Positions 26,024 to 35,261 of a stretch of DNA of 64,000 nucleotides are shown here, piece after piece. The position numbers and the translations under genes are program-made. The notes beneath the pieces are model-generated. The model searched no databases, was not told the origin of the DNA, and saw only the letters and a list, made by a program, of their open reading frames with translations. Source of the DNA: Sphingorhabdus pulchriflava (lineage in GTDB: Bacteria > Pseudomonadota > Alphaproteobacteria > Sphingomonadales > Sphingomonadaceae); contig NZ_QRGP01000001.1 in the NCBI RefSeq assembly GCF_003367235.1, positions 1,612,001-1,676,000 of the forward strand, written 5' to 3'. Position 1 is the first letter of the stretch. Each line of letters opens with the position of its first letter.

Positions 26024-27427
26024 TTAGTCGCCAGTCAATATGCGGTCGACGAGCTGCTTCACCGTTGGCACGAAGCCATTGGAATAAAATGGATCGCGCC
26101 CAAATTCATAGGCCGAGTGCCCCGCAAACATCAGGTTTTCATCGATCGGTTCGCCATGCGCGATATTCTGCAGCGCCTTTTGGATGCAGAAACTGCGCGG
26201 GTCGGCGAGGCGACCGGTCGAATTATTGTCATGGTCTTTCCACGACGAAAAACCGCAATGCGACAGGCAGCCCATGCAGTCGGTCTGGTCCTTGCGGATC
26301 ACCGCGCCTTCTTCAGGCTTCACAAAGATAACGGTGTTGTCCGGCGTTTTCAGCGCCATCGTAAACCCGCGTGCATCCCATTCACGCGCGCGCTGCAGAT
26401 CGTGCGGCGTCACCCAGAAATTCTTGCCGCGCACTCCGACGTCGAGCGTCGCCGTATGATCGCCCGCCTGCTCGGTCGAATAGGGTATCTGCCGTTCGGA
26501 ACGCGCCTGCAATTGCTGCAGGAACGGGTTCACGACCGCGCTCGAATAAAAACCGGTGGGCGAAAATTTGTGCAACAACACACCGCCTTCGGGAATCTTT
26601 GTCAGATGGTCTTTCCAGCCCTGCGGAATCGGGCTTTCCTGCGTCAGCAGGGGCCGCGTACCATATTGGAAAGCGATCTGACCAAGTTCGGGATTGTCGA
26701 TCCAGTTTTCCCAATCGCGCAGATACCAGACGCCGCCTGCCATTACGATCGGCAGCTCGTCGGGAATACCTTCCTGCCGCATCGTATCGCGCAGCGCCTT
26801 GACGCGCGGATAGGGATCTTCGGGCTTGGTCGGGTCTTCGGCGTTGGACAGGCCATTATGGCCACCTGCCAACCAGGGGTCCTCATAAACCACCGCACCC
26901 AGCCATTCGGGCACTTTGTGATAAGCACGCTTCCACAGCGCGCGAAAGGCGCGGGCGGAGCTGATGATTGGTAGATAATAGACACCATATTGCGCAGCAA
27001 TTTCGGACAGCTTGTAAGGCATCCCTGCCCCGCAGGTGACGCCGGTAACGAGGCCCTTGGTCTGTTCGAGAATGCCGTGGAGGATACGCTGTGCGCCGCC
27101 CATTTCCCACAGCACATTGATGTTAATGGCACCCGTACTGCCCGCAATATCATAAGCGCGCTTCACCTGCGCAATGCCGCCTCTTATGCCATATTCGACC
27201 AGCTCTTCGTGGCGCTCTGCGCGGGTCTTGCCGAAGAAAACCTGCGGGATCATGTCACCATTGTCGTCATAGCTATCGGCGTTGACGGCGGATACCGTGC
27301 CGATTCCACCAGCGGCGGCCCAGGCGCCAGAGCTTGCATGATTGGTTGCGGCCACACCCTTGCCGCCTTCGATAAGCGGCCAGACTTCGCGACCACCGTA
27401 AACAATGGGTTTCAGACCCTTGAACAC
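26024..27427 (-). CDS. Nitronate monooxygenase-family flavoprotein with a C-terminal four-Cys segment
   Basis: 467 residues, GTG start behind AGGGG. The TIM-barrel part resembles 2-nitropropane dioxygenase/FabK proteins: GGIGTVSAVN, TGVTCGAGMPYKL, YLPIISSARAF, GGHNGLSNAEDP, IVMAGGVWY, FQYGTRPLLTQES. FMN-dependent oxidation of nitronates is the family activity. It is longer than typical members by ~100 residues; the extra C-terminal part has C384-x2-C387-x3-C391 and C414, which could hold an iron-sulfur cluster or zinc. Activity of this variant is not known to me. Confidence 0.75.
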   Translation of the reverse strand: MFKGLKPIVYGGREVWPLIEGGKGVAATNHASSGAWAAAGGIGTVSAVNADSYDDNGDMIPQVFFGKTRAERHEELVEYGIRGGIAQVKRAYDIAGSTGAININVLWEMGGAQRILHGILEQTKGLVTGVTCGAGMPYKLSEIAAQYGVYYLPIISSARAFRALWKRAYHKVPEWLGAVVYEDPWLAGGHNGLSNAEDPTKPEDPYPRVKALRDTMRQEGIPDELPIVMAGGVWYLRDWENWIDNPELGQIAFQYGTRPLLTQESPIPQGWKDHLTKIPEGGVLLHKFSPTGFYSSAVVNPFLQQLQARSERQIPYSTEQAGDHTATLDVGVRGKNFWVTPHDLQRAREWDARGFTMALKTPDNTVIFVKPEEGAVIRKDQTDCMGCLSHCGFSSWKDHDNNSTGRLADPRSFCIQKALQNIAHGEPIDENLMFAGHSAYEFGRDPFYSNGFVPTVKQLVDRILTGD

Positions 27428-27497
27428 TCAAACTACCCCTATCATTTTGCACCAAGCGGTGCGTCTTCCCCGATGCAAGATTCGCTAAACGAATGCC

Positions 27498-28646
27498 TCA
27501 ATCTTGTCGCGCAAAATCTGCGCGCCGCATGGTCGCGCCGTACAGCTGTTGATAGCGTGCCAGCATTTCTGCCTCACCATATTCGGCCAGCGCGCGCGCA
27601 TAATTGGCATGAGCCAATTCGGTGCGCAGTTCGATGCTCGAGCCAATTTCGCGCAAAGCGGCGGCAAAACCTGCCTCATCCTCTCGCGCAACAATGAACC
27701 GCCGGTTTTCGCGAGAAACCATCGCCGCCACATCGCCGACATTGGTCGACACAACCGGACGTGCGGCCGCCATCGCCTCAACCAGCGAGATCGGATATTG
27801 TTCGCTATCCGAAGACAGTGCAAAAATATCGAACAGGCCGACAAAGCGTGCCGGGTCTTTCAGGAATCCGGGCATCATCAACCGGTCGGCGATGCCAAGC
27901 CGCTGCGCCTCCGCCATTATCGCTGCCCGTTCCGGCCCCTCGCCCGCGATCGCTAGCCGGTAATTCGGACCAGCGGCGGCCACGGCGCGTACCAGTCGGG
28001 GCAGGTTTTTAACCGCACGAAGCCCGGCGATGGTACCGACGATGATCTCACCATCTCGCTTCACAAAGCCGGGGAAGGAACCGCGCTGCGGCTTCTTCTC
28101 ATAGCGGTGAACATCTACTCCATTGGGAAAACGGTAGATTTTCTCTGACGGCTGGTGCCAGACCTGCTTGGCAATCTTTTCAAGCGTCAGCGAAGGCACA
28201 ACCAGTGCTGCCGAACGCTGCAAGGCAATGGTGCGAAACCAGTTGCGTTTCCAGTTCAGCTTTTCCCATTCATCCTCATTGAAGCCATCCTCATGGTGGA
28301 TCAGCGGTGGCAACCCCATGCTCGAACCGAGCAAAGTGCGCGCCATCACCCCGTCCATCGCGCCCCAATTATAGCTGAGCACCAGATGGAATTTCTTCAT
28401 ATATTGCGCAAGCTTGCGATAGCGCCCCATACCCGGCCGACCGTGCAGAGCAGGTGCCGCGTCGCCGGGAAATTCGACCTCGATCTTGCGATCAATCGCA
28501 TCGCGCGCGCCCAAGGCGTCGGGCACGGCAGACAACACGCTATGTTTCGCCTTGCCCCCGAAATGGTTCATCAGGCGCACCGCGCGCGCCTCTTTTCCGC
28601 CAAGGTCGAAGCTGCTGAAAAGATGGAGAATGCGAACTGGTTTCAT
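27498..28646 (-). CDS. Glycosyltransferase family 4 protein
   Basis: 382 residues, GT-B fold. N-terminal domain starts MKPVRILHLFSSFDLGGKEARAV; the C-terminal donor-binding domain contains VGTIAGLRAVKNLPRLV, IAGEGPERA and SSDSEQYPISLVEAMAAARPVVST with the ExxxxxxxE pattern of GT4 retaining enzymes. It transfers a sugar from a nucleotide donor, probably to an envelope glycan or lipid. Linked glycan genes are absent. An ATG five codons earlier (28661) is an alternative start. Confidence 0.88.
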   Translation of the reverse strand: MKPVRILHLFSSFDLGGKEARAVRLMNHFGGKAKHSVLSAVPDALGARDAIDRKIEVEFPGDAAPALHGRPGMGRYRKLAQYMKKFHLVLSYNWGAMDGVMARTLLGSSMGLPPLIHHEDGFNEDEWEKLNWKRNWFRTIALQRSAALVVPSLTLEKIAKQVWHQPSEKIYRFPNGVDVHRYEKKPQRGSFPGFVKRDGEIIVGTIAGLRAVKNLPRLVRAVAAAGPNYRLAIAGEGPERAAIMAEAQRLGIADRLMMPGFLKDPARFVGLFDIFALSSDSEQYPISLVEAMAAARPVVSTNVGDVAAMVSRENRRFIVAREDEAGFAAALREIGSSIELRTELAHANYARALAEYGEAEMLARYQQLYGATMRRADFARQD

Positions 28647-28710
28647 AACGCGAGCGTCCATAATTCAGTCGTCCGTAAAAGTCGCCAATTTCGTGAAAGG
28701 ACCCGATAAA

Positions 28711-28758
28711 GTTACACAGGTTACCGGGAGGTGGGGGGGCGGTTGTTACCTGTGTCAC
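28711..28758 (-). terminator. Hairpin after the HTH gene with a C-rich loop
   Basis: Arms GTTACACAGGTTAC (28711-28724) and GTTACCTGTGTCAC (28745-28758) pair at 12 of 14 positions around a loop with a run of seven G (C on the minus strand). On the minus strand it begins 1 nt after the HTH stop and is followed by TTTATC, like an intrinsic terminator. It also sits 64 nt before the glycosyltransferase start, so a regulatory role is possible. Confidence 0.5.
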
Positions 28759-28759
28759 C

Positions 28760-29188
28760 TTAACGATGGCCGCGTATCGGATGGCCTGCGCCACGCAGCG
28801 CCGCCTGTACCAAACGCATATCTGCACCGCCCTTGATGCTTACCGATCCGCCGCGCTGGACATGGATGGTGGTGACGCCGTTAATCGCGCGTTCCATCGC
28901 GACATCGAACATGCGCTGTCTTCCAGATTCCAGAGCGCGTTCCCAACTGCGCGCAAATCCCTCCGCCCCCGGTCTGCCTAGCAGTTCGTATGCCGACTTC
29001 CGGCTCATCCCAACGGCCTTGACCGCCGCGCTAACCGAACCCATCGCCTGCAGCGCCAAGATGAATCGCGCCTGCTGCGGCGGCGTCCAGCCATTGTGGC
29101 GATGGCGCAGTTGGGGGACGGCGGGAAAGGCGAGGTATTCATCGTCTGCGAGGAGCAGTGCGGGTGGCGGTGGAGTTGATTCGATCAT
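28760..29188 (-). CDS. Small helix-turn-helix protein of unknown role
   Basis: 142 residues. After a Pro-rich start (IESTPPPPALLLADD) comes an HTH-like core: TPPQQARFILALQAMGSVSAAVKAVGMSRKSAYELL, then GAEGFARSWERALESGRQRMFDVAMERAINGV and a C-terminal RLVQAALRGAGHP. The core looks like terminase-small-subunit or transposase-type HTH segments; similar single-domain proteins are frequent in sphingomonads. No phage genes are nearby. ATG at MIEST chosen; TTG at 29239 would add 17 residues. Confidence 0.65.
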   Translation of the reverse strand: MIESTPPPPALLLADDEYLAFPAVPQLRHRHNGWTPPQQARFILALQAMGSVSAAVKAVGMSRKSAYELLGRPGAEGFARSWERALESGRQRMFDVAMERAINGVTTIHVQRGGSVSIKGGADMRLVQAALRGAGHPIRGHR

Positions 29189-29281
29189 GCCCGGAAAGGA
29201 GCATGGGATAGGTGATGTAGGACAGGTTTTTATCTCCAAAGCGACAAGCGCTGTCCAAAACCACGCTTCAAGCCCGAATGC

Positions 29282-30175
29282 CTATGAAATCAAAAACCGC
29301 GCGAGTGACGATGTGTCGATCGCACAATGGCCACCATAGAGCGGGTGCCACTCGACCGAAACGCCGCGTTCTTGGGCTCGTTCCGCAAGCATTTGTGCGC
29401 CTTCGAAATTGCCATAGGAATCGTACAAGCCGTTCGACAGGTACAACGCCGGATATTGTGCATCCGCGCGCTTTATAAGCTGCAAAGGCGAGATGCGTTT
29501 CCATTCCGCTTCGGTCGCCACATGGATTTTCGCCATCCACCAGATTCCGAAACCGATTTTGGGATCTGCGCCGGTTCGCTGCAGCGCGCTTTTCATCTTT
29601 GAAAACGGATCAAAGGGCGAGATCGCATAAACGCCAGGGCACAAGGACGCGATTTTTGCGAATTTTTCGGGGTGGGTCAGCCCGGCGATCAGGACATTGA
29701 GCCCTCCCATTGATTCACCGAGCAACAGCCGCCTTTTGGGAACGCCGGCCTTCTTCTCAATATCGGGCAGCCGCGTCACGAAGTCGTCGAGCAACCCGCT
29801 GTCCGGCTGCTTTCCCTTTGGAACCAGCAACCAAGTCGAGCCATAGGAAACAACAACAACCGTTGGTGGTAGAACTTTGGCGCGTTGCCAATTCGCTTGG
29901 ACCATCGATGTCCAATAGCTATCGTCGTTCCAGATTTGCTCATCCAGATTGCGTCCGTGGAGATGATAAACCACATCGCCATTCGTGCCCGCCTTTGCAC
30001 GGTATACGCAATATTTGAGTTGCCCTTTGGAATGGCACTTTTTTTGGGCCGGTGTGTAAGCAACCTTCTGCACGCCCTGCGGCGCAGTCAGGCGTGTCCA
30101 GGCATAATAGATTCCGGCCAGGAGCAGAATCACGATCAACCATTTGCGATAAGGTTTTTTCAGAAATGCTGCCAA
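29282..30175 (-). CDS. Membrane-anchored esterase (alpha/beta hydrolase, esterase D-like)
   Basis: 297 residues, TTG start with AGAGG 9 nt upstream and no better ATG. An N-terminal helix (WLIVILLLAGIYYAW) anchors or exports it. The hydrolase core has YHLHGRNLDE, the nucleophile elbow GESMGGLNVL, ALYLSNGLYDSYG near the acid and GGHCAID for the His. Similar to feruloyl esterase/S-formylglutathione-hydrolase-like proteins. Substrate unknown. It is 27 nt downstream of another hydrolase gene on the same strand. Confidence 0.8.
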   Translation of the reverse strand: MAAFLKKPYRKWLIVILLLAGIYYAWTRLTAPQGVQKVAYTPAQKKCHSKGQLKYCVYRAKAGTNGDVVYHLHGRNLDEQIWNDDSYWTSMVQANWQRAKVLPPTVVVVSYGSTWLLVPKGKQPDSGLLDDFVTRLPDIEKKAGVPKRRLLLGESMGGLNVLIAGLTHPEKFAKIASLCPGVYAISPFDPFSKMKSALQRTGADPKIGFGIWWMAKIHVATEAEWKRISPLQLIKRADAQYPALYLSNGLYDSYGNFEGAQMLAERAQERGVSVEWHPLYGGHCAIDTSSLARFLIS

Positions 30176-30202
30176 TTTCTCAAACCTCTCGCGAATATGA
30201 AA

Positions 30203-31060
30203 TCACCGTATCCCGGCCAGAAACTCCGCAATTGCTTTCTGCGCCTCGGCTTCATCCAAGGAAGGCGCATGGCCTATGCCTTTGACCGTCACCAGCGTCG
30301 CCTGCTTCGCCTTTTTCACCATTTTCGCAGCGGTTGCTTTCTCAAGAATATCCGATTTCTCGCCGCGCAGGACGAGCAAGGGCACATCTTCCAGCATAGA
30401 AAATAGCGGCCACAGATCGACACCCGCTTCGCCGCCCGGCAATTTGAAAGGCTCCGATATCTTCATGTCGTAATCGAACACGATGCGGCCGTTCGATGAC
30501 AGCTTGCAGGTGCGCTTGGCAAAGCGCAGCCATTGTTCGAGGCCATAGTCGGGATAGATATCGCCTTGCACCTCGGCCATCGCGCGGGCGGCGTGCATCC
30601 AGGTTTCGAAGCTTCGGCCTTGCCCGACATAGCCCCGAATGCGCTCCGCTCCCGCCTTGCCGATTTCGGGGCCGACATCGTTCAGGATCACGCCTGCAAG
30701 CCTGTCTTTCCACTGCGCAGCGAGCAGCATGGAGACAATCCCGCCCAGTGAGGTGCCGCACAGAACGAATTTCTTGAGGTCCAGTTCGCGCAACAGGATG
30801 TCCATATCCTGCGCATAGGTCAGTGGGACATATGTCATCGGGTCCTTGGCGTAGGCGCTTTCGCCGCGTCCGCGGAAGTCGATCGCTAGCATACGGCGCT
30901 TGCCATTGAGCAGGCGCGCAATGGGTTCGAAATCACGGGCGTTGCGCGTCAGGCCCGGCATACAGACCAGCGGCGCGCGAGAAGCCGGCCCGGCATAGTC
31001 GCGATAATGCAGCCGCAACTCGTCGCCCGACCACCAATAGGCGTCTTCGAAATCCGCCAT
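30203..31060 (-). CDS. Alpha/beta hydrolase
   Basis: 285 residues. Motifs: CMPGLTRNARDFEPIA (oxyanion region), DFRGRGES, nucleophile CGTSLGGIVSM, acid in RGEKSDIL and His in GIGHAPSL. Typical soluble alpha/beta hydrolase of the MhpC/3-oxoadipate-enol-lactonase-like type. Neighbours give no clear pathway. Its ATG is 40 nt from the divergent selO start, so the two share a promoter region. Confidence 0.85.
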   Translation of the reverse strand: MADFEDAYWWSGDELRLHYRDYAGPASRAPLVCMPGLTRNARDFEPIARLLNGKRRMLAIDFRGRGESAYAKDPMTYVPLTYAQDMDILLRELDLKKFVLCGTSLGGIVSMLLAAQWKDRLAGVILNDVGPEIGKAGAERIRGYVGQGRSFETWMHAARAMAEVQGDIYPDYGLEQWLRFAKRTCKLSSNGRIVFDYDMKISEPFKLPGGEAGVDLWPLFSMLEDVPLLVLRGEKSDILEKATAAKMVKKAKQATLVTVKGIGHAPSLDEAEAQKAIAEFLAGIR

Positions 31061-31100
31061 GCTTGCCTTTCTGGTCCGCTGCCCCCAGACATTGCGGACG

Positions 31101-32486
31101 ATGAATGTGAATCCCTCCCCCGCCCCCTACCGTGCTGATCCGAAAATCACCAGCCTTGGCGACAAAATTGGTGATCCTGTGCGGCCTGCCGACTTTCCCA
31201 AAGCCATATTGCGTTACCGCAATGATCGCTGGGCGGCGACAGTCGGGCTCGACGGGCTGAGCGATGCCGAATGGATTGAACATTTCGCCCGCTTCAAGCC
31301 TTTGCCCGACAATCTGCCGCAGCCGTTGGCGCTGCGCTATCACGGGCATCAGTTTCGCGTGTATAATCCCGACATTGGCGACGGGCGCGGTTTCCTGTTT
31401 GCGCAGTTGCGCGACCATCTGGGGCGGTTGCTTGATCTTGGTACAAAGGGTTCGGGCACCACCCCCTATAGCCGCGATGGCGATGGGCGACTGACGCTGA
31501 AAGGCGCGGTGCGCGAAATTCTGGCGACAGAGATGCTCGAAGCACTGGGCGTCGAAACATCAAAAACCTTTTCGGTTATCGAAACGGGTGAGGAACTGTC
31601 GCGCAATGATGAGCCGTCCCCCACCCGTTCGGCGGTGCTGGTGCGGCTGAACCATAGCCATATCCGGATCGGCGCTTTTCAGCGGCTGGCCTATGAAGAT
31701 GATGCGGCGATGATTGACCGGCTGACGCGCTACGTCCTTATCCACCTGTATGAGCAGGAACCAGGAGAGAACCCGGCAGCTCAGTTGCTGAACGGAGCAG
31801 TTGAACGGATTGCACAGCAAGCTGCCAGCTTCATGGTGGCCGGCTTCGTGCATGGCGTACTCAACAGCGACAATATCAACGTCACCGGGGAAAGCTTTGA
31901 TTATGGCCCGTGGCGCTTCAACCCCAATTGGGACCCACGCTTTACCGCCGCCTATTTCGACCATCAGGGGCTTTATGCCTTTGGCCGGCAGGCGGAGGCG
32001 ATGCACTGGAACCTCGCACAACTGGCCATTTCGTTACGCCTGATAAGCGAAGCGCCGCCATTGGTTGAGGCTCTGGAACGCTTCCCGGCCCTGTTTCAGG
32101 CGGCGATCGTTGAACGTTTCCTCTGGCGACTAGGGGTGGCGTCCAAAGGTATTGAGAAGGATCGCGCCTTAGTAGAAGCGGGCGAACGGGCGATGATCGA
32201 TGCCGCGATTCCGATTGCGGATTTCTTCCACTATCATCGTGGCGGTGTGCAATCGGAGCGGGGCTATGGCGGCGAACGCTATGCCGCTTTCAACGAAATT
32301 CTGGGCCAGTTCGAACCCGTCGCTTCCCAGCCAACGCCTTATTGGGGGGAGAATGAACCCTGTTCGATGCTGATCGACGAGGTGGAGGCAATCTGGCAAG
32401 CGATTGCGTCCGACGATGACTGGGCGCCGCTATCGCGCAAAATCGACGCGGTGCGCCGCTTTGGCGCTGCGCTGAGAAACAGGTGA
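31101..32486 (+). CDS. selO: Protein adenylyltransferase SelO family (YdiU)
   Basis: 461 residues. Pseudokinase-fold motifs: LRYHGHQFRVYNPDIGDGRG, LGTKGSGTTPYSRDGDGR with the nucleotide-binding Lys and Arg, REILATEMLEALGV, and HGVLNSDNINVTGESFDYGPW with the metal-binding Asn and Asp. SelO transfers AMP to Ser/Thr/Tyr of target proteins, linked to oxidative stress. The protein lacks the C-terminal Cys or selenocysteine. ATG at MNVNPSPAPY fits homologues; a longer frame overlaps the divergent hydrolase. Confidence 0.92.
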   Translation: MNVNPSPAPYRADPKITSLGDKIGDPVRPADFPKAILRYRNDRWAATVGLDGLSDAEWIEHFARFKPLPDNLPQPLALRYHGHQFRVYNPDIGDGRGFLFAQLRDHLGRLLDLGTKGSGTTPYSRDGDGRLTLKGAVREILATEMLEALGVETSKTFSVIETGEELSRNDEPSPTRSAVLVRLNHSHIRIGAFQRLAYEDDAAMIDRLTRYVLIHLYEQEPGENPAAQLLNGAVERIAQQAASFMVAGFVHGVLNSDNINVTGESFDYGPWRFNPNWDPRFTAAYFDHQGLYAFGRQAEAMHWNLAQLAISLRLISEAPPLVEALERFPALFQAAIVERFLWRLGVASKGIEKDRALVEAGERAMIDAAIPIADFFHYHRGGVQSERGYGGERYAAFNEILGQFEPVASQPTPYWGENEPCSMLIDEVEAIWQAIASDDDWAPLSRKIDAVRRFGAALRNR

Positions 32487-32586
32487 TTTTACATGCCAGA
32501 CGATGGAGTATTTACTTGATGTAAAGCTGGAAGCGGCAAACTATGGTAAATGGCAATGAAATGATTGCGTTAGGGCAATATAAGAT

Positions 32587-34038
32587 TTGACTGAACTGGT
32601 ATCCTACGAACCTGCGACGGGAGCCGAGCTGTGGCGCGGTACGACCAGTGATGTTGACGCTGCGGTTGCTGCCGCGCGGGCGGCCTGGCCCAATTGGGCG
32701 GCGGCCCCTCTGAGTGACAGGATTGCGATTGTCCGGTCGTTCGGGAACCGCGTGAAGGCCGATCTCGAAATTTTTGCCGACTGTATCGCTCGCGAAACGG
32801 GCAAGCCGCTATGGGAAGCGCGCAACGAAGTCGAATCCGTCGTCAACAAGGTCGATATCTCGGTCAAGGCTTATGCCGACCGCACTTCGCAACGCCGCTT
32901 CGATGGTAAACCGGGGACGCGCAATGCCGTTCGCCACAAACCGCATGGCGTGCTGGCCGTGCTGGGGCCTTATAACTTCCCCGCGCATCTGCCCAACGGG
33001 CATATCGTTCCTGCGCTTATTGCCGGCAACGCTATAGTCTTCAAACCGAGCGAGAAAACACCAGCCGTTGGCGAGATGCTGGTCGAATATTTCCGCAAGG
33101 CCGGGATACCCGACGGTGTAGTTAATATCGTGCAGGGTGGGCCAGATACCGGAAAGGCCCTTTCCGGCCATCCCGGATTGGACGGCCTGCTGTTTACCGG
33201 ATCCGCGCAGACGGGCATTGCACTTAACCGGCAATTTGCTTCACGCCCGGACAAGATTCTGGCGCTTGAAATGGGCGGAAATAATCCGGTCATTGTCTGG
33301 GATACACACGACATGCACAGCGCCGCCGTGCTGGTTGTGCAATCGGCCTTCCTGTCAGCAGGGCAACGCTGCACCGCCGCCCGACGGTTGATCATCAAAC
33401 AGAGCCTGTACGATCAGTTCATTCCCGAGCTGAAGCGACTGGTTGATCGGCTGGTGATCGACGAACCGCATGCAGAGGTGCCACCGTTCATGGGGCCCGT
33501 CATCGACAATGAGGCCGCCGATGGCCTGACCGAAAGCTTTCTGGCGTTGATGAGCCATGGCGGTCGTCCGATCCGGCACATGACGAGGCCGCGGCCCGGA
33601 AGGCCCTTCCTGTCCCCCGGCATCATCGATGTCACTGATATGCGCGAGCGGCCCGATATCGAACTGTTCGGTCCCTTGCTGCAGGTCGTTCGCGTCGCGA
33701 CATTTGGCGAGGCCATCGACGAGGCGAACAACACACGCTTTGGCCTTTCCGCCTCGCTGATCGGCGGAACGCCGGAGCAATATAATGAATTCTGGGCGAA
33801 CAGCCGTGCCGGTGTCGTCAACTGGAACCAACCCACCAATGGTGCCTCCTCCGCTGCGCCTTTCGGAGGTGTGGGACTTTCGGGCAATCACCGCCCGAGT
33901 GCCTATTATGCCGCAGATTATTGCGCTTTTCCCGTCGTTTCATCCGAAGCGGATGTGCCAAGGGCGATGATCGGTATCGGCCTGCGCGATGATATGGTCG
34001 CTTTTTCCGATGACAGCGCGGTAGAATCCGCCAAATAA
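32587..34038 (+). CDS. astD: N-succinylglutamate 5-semialdehyde dehydrogenase
   Basis: 483 residues, TTG start: no in-frame ATG upstream and the N-terminus TELVSYEPATGAELWRG matches AstD. Aldehyde dehydrogenase motifs: LGPYNFPAHLPNGH, FTGSAQTG, LEMGGNNPVIV and the catalytic Cys262 in SAGQRCTAARR. AstD oxidises succinylglutamate semialdehyde in the arginine succinyltransferase pathway. No astA, astB, astC or astE is in the window, so the assignment to that pathway rests on sequence alone. nth follows after 7 nt. Confidence 0.88.
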   Translation: MTELVSYEPATGAELWRGTTSDVDAAVAAARAAWPNWAAAPLSDRIAIVRSFGNRVKADLEIFADCIARETGKPLWEARNEVESVVNKVDISVKAYADRTSQRRFDGKPGTRNAVRHKPHGVLAVLGPYNFPAHLPNGHIVPALIAGNAIVFKPSEKTPAVGEMLVEYFRKAGIPDGVVNIVQGGPDTGKALSGHPGLDGLLFTGSAQTGIALNRQFASRPDKILALEMGGNNPVIVWDTHDMHSAAVLVVQSAFLSAGQRCTAARRLIIKQSLYDQFIPELKRLVDRLVIDEPHAEVPPFMGPVIDNEAADGLTESFLALMSHGGRPIRHMTRPRPGRPFLSPGIIDVTDMRERPDIELFGPLLQVVRVATFGEAIDEANNTRFGLSASLIGGTPEQYNEFWANSRAGVVNWNQPTNGASSAAPFGGVGLSGNHRPSAYYAADYCAFPVVSSEADVPRAMIGIGLRDDMVAFSDDSAVESAK

Positions 34039-34045
34039 GGGCGGC

Positions 34046-34708
34046 ATGAACAAAGCGGACATTTTCGAATTTTACCGTCGGTTGGCGGAGGATAATCCGT
34101 CGCCCGAGACCGAACTGGAATATGGCAATGATTACCAGTTGCTAGTCGCGGTCGTCCTGTCCGCACAGGCGACCGATGTCGGCGTGAACAAGGCGACGCG
34201 CAAATTGTTCGAAAGCGTCAAGACGCCGCAGCAGATGGTCGAACTGGGAGAGGAAGGCCTGAAGCAGCATATCAAGACCATCGGCCTGTTCAACGCCAAG
34301 GCAAAGAATGTGATTGCGCTATCCAAAATTCTGGTGCGCGACCATGGCGGAGAGGTGCCTGCCGATCGCGACCTGCTCGAGGCGCTGCCCGGCGTCGGCC
34401 GCAAGACCGCCAACGTTGTAATGAATACAGCGTTCGGCGCGGAGACATTCGCGGTCGACACCCATATCTTTCGAGTCGGAAATCGCACCGGCCTCGCCAA
34501 GGGCAAGACGCCGCTGGCGGTCGAGAAACAGCTCGACAAGAAAACGCCTGCACCCTTTCGCCTCGGCGCACACCATTGGCTGATCCTGCACGGACGTTAT
34601 GTCTGCAAGGCGCGGACGCCCGAGTGCTGGCGCTGCGCAGTTTCCGACTTGTGCAAGTTCAAACCAAAGAGCCCGGCACCGAAATCCAAACCGGTCAGCA
34701 AGGGTTAA
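34046..34708 (+). CDS. nth: Endonuclease III
   Basis: 220 residues. HhH motif LPGVGRKTANVVMNTAFG contains the catalytic Lys; FAVDTHIFRVGNR contains the catalytic Asp. The C-terminal C-x6-C-x2-C-x5-C (CKARTPECWRCAVSDLC) binds the 4Fe-4S cluster. It removes oxidised pyrimidines and cleaves abasic sites in base excision repair. Probably cotranscribed with astD. Confidence 0.96.
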   Translation: MNKADIFEFYRRLAEDNPSPETELEYGNDYQLLVAVVLSAQATDVGVNKATRKLFESVKTPQQMVELGEEGLKQHIKTIGLFNAKAKNVIALSKILVRDHGGEVPADRDLLEALPGVGRKTANVVMNTAFGAETFAVDTHIFRVGNRTGLAKGKTPLAVEKQLDKKTPAPFRLGAHHWLILHGRYVCKARTPECWRCAVSDLCKFKPKSPAPKSKPVSKG

Positions 34709-34755
34709 GCTGTAGCAGGCGATAGTCTGGCGATGACTGGAGAAAGGGAAGCGAT

Positions 34756-35169
34756 ATGAAAAAGCGACTTCTATTGGCCCTTGCAACAACCATCGCCATC
34801 GGAAGCGTCGCTACCTCTGCGGTTTCCGGAGGCAGCGTCAGCGAACGGCGGGCAAAAGCGCTGGCGGCCTATGAGCCAAGTGGCGAACCGGTAAGTTGCA
34901 TCACCCTATCGCAAGTCCGGTCTTCTAATGTCATCGACGATCGCACGATCGATTTCAAAATGGCTGGCGGAAAGGTGTATCGCAACACCCTTCCCCATAG
35001 CTGCCCCAGCCTAGGTTTTGAGGAGCGTTTCTCACATCGCACCAGCCTGAACCAGTTGTGCAGTGTTGATACCATTCGTGTACTGCAGTCTTACGGCGGC
35101 GGACTGCACGAAGGCGCAGGATGCGGGTTGGGCAAATTCCAGCCGATGCAGAAAGTGCAATCAAAATAG
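34756..35169 (+). CDS. Small exported Cys-containing protein, possibly DUF6491
   Basis: 137 residues: signal peptide to about residue 23, then SCITLSQVRSSNVIDDRTIDFKM, GGKVYRNTLPHSCPSLGFEE, LCSVDTIRVL and GAGCGLGKFQPM. Four conserved-looking cysteines suggest disulfides in the periplasm. The pattern agrees with a sphingomonad family I believe is DUF6491, of unknown function. GGAGAAAGGGAAG precedes the ATG. Monocistronic between nth and the YdcH-like gene. Confidence 0.75.
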   Translation: MKKRLLLALATTIAIGSVATSAVSGGSVSERRAKALAAYEPSGEPVSCITLSQVRSSNVIDDRTIDFKMAGGKVYRNTLPHSCPSLGFEERFSHRTSLNQLCSVDTIRVLQSYGGGLHEGAGCGLGKFQPMQKVQSK

Positions 35170-35261
35170 AGCTGTCTGTCGCAAAGCTTTGATCTTGCGC
35201 AAAGCGGACCTTGGGAAAGTGGGCCAGACTGTTTTTATCAGACCAACGATAAGGACAGAAT

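Noticed and set aside
32587-34038. A full arginine succinyltransferase operon around astD
   Set aside because: Neighbours are selO and nth; no other ast gene is visible.
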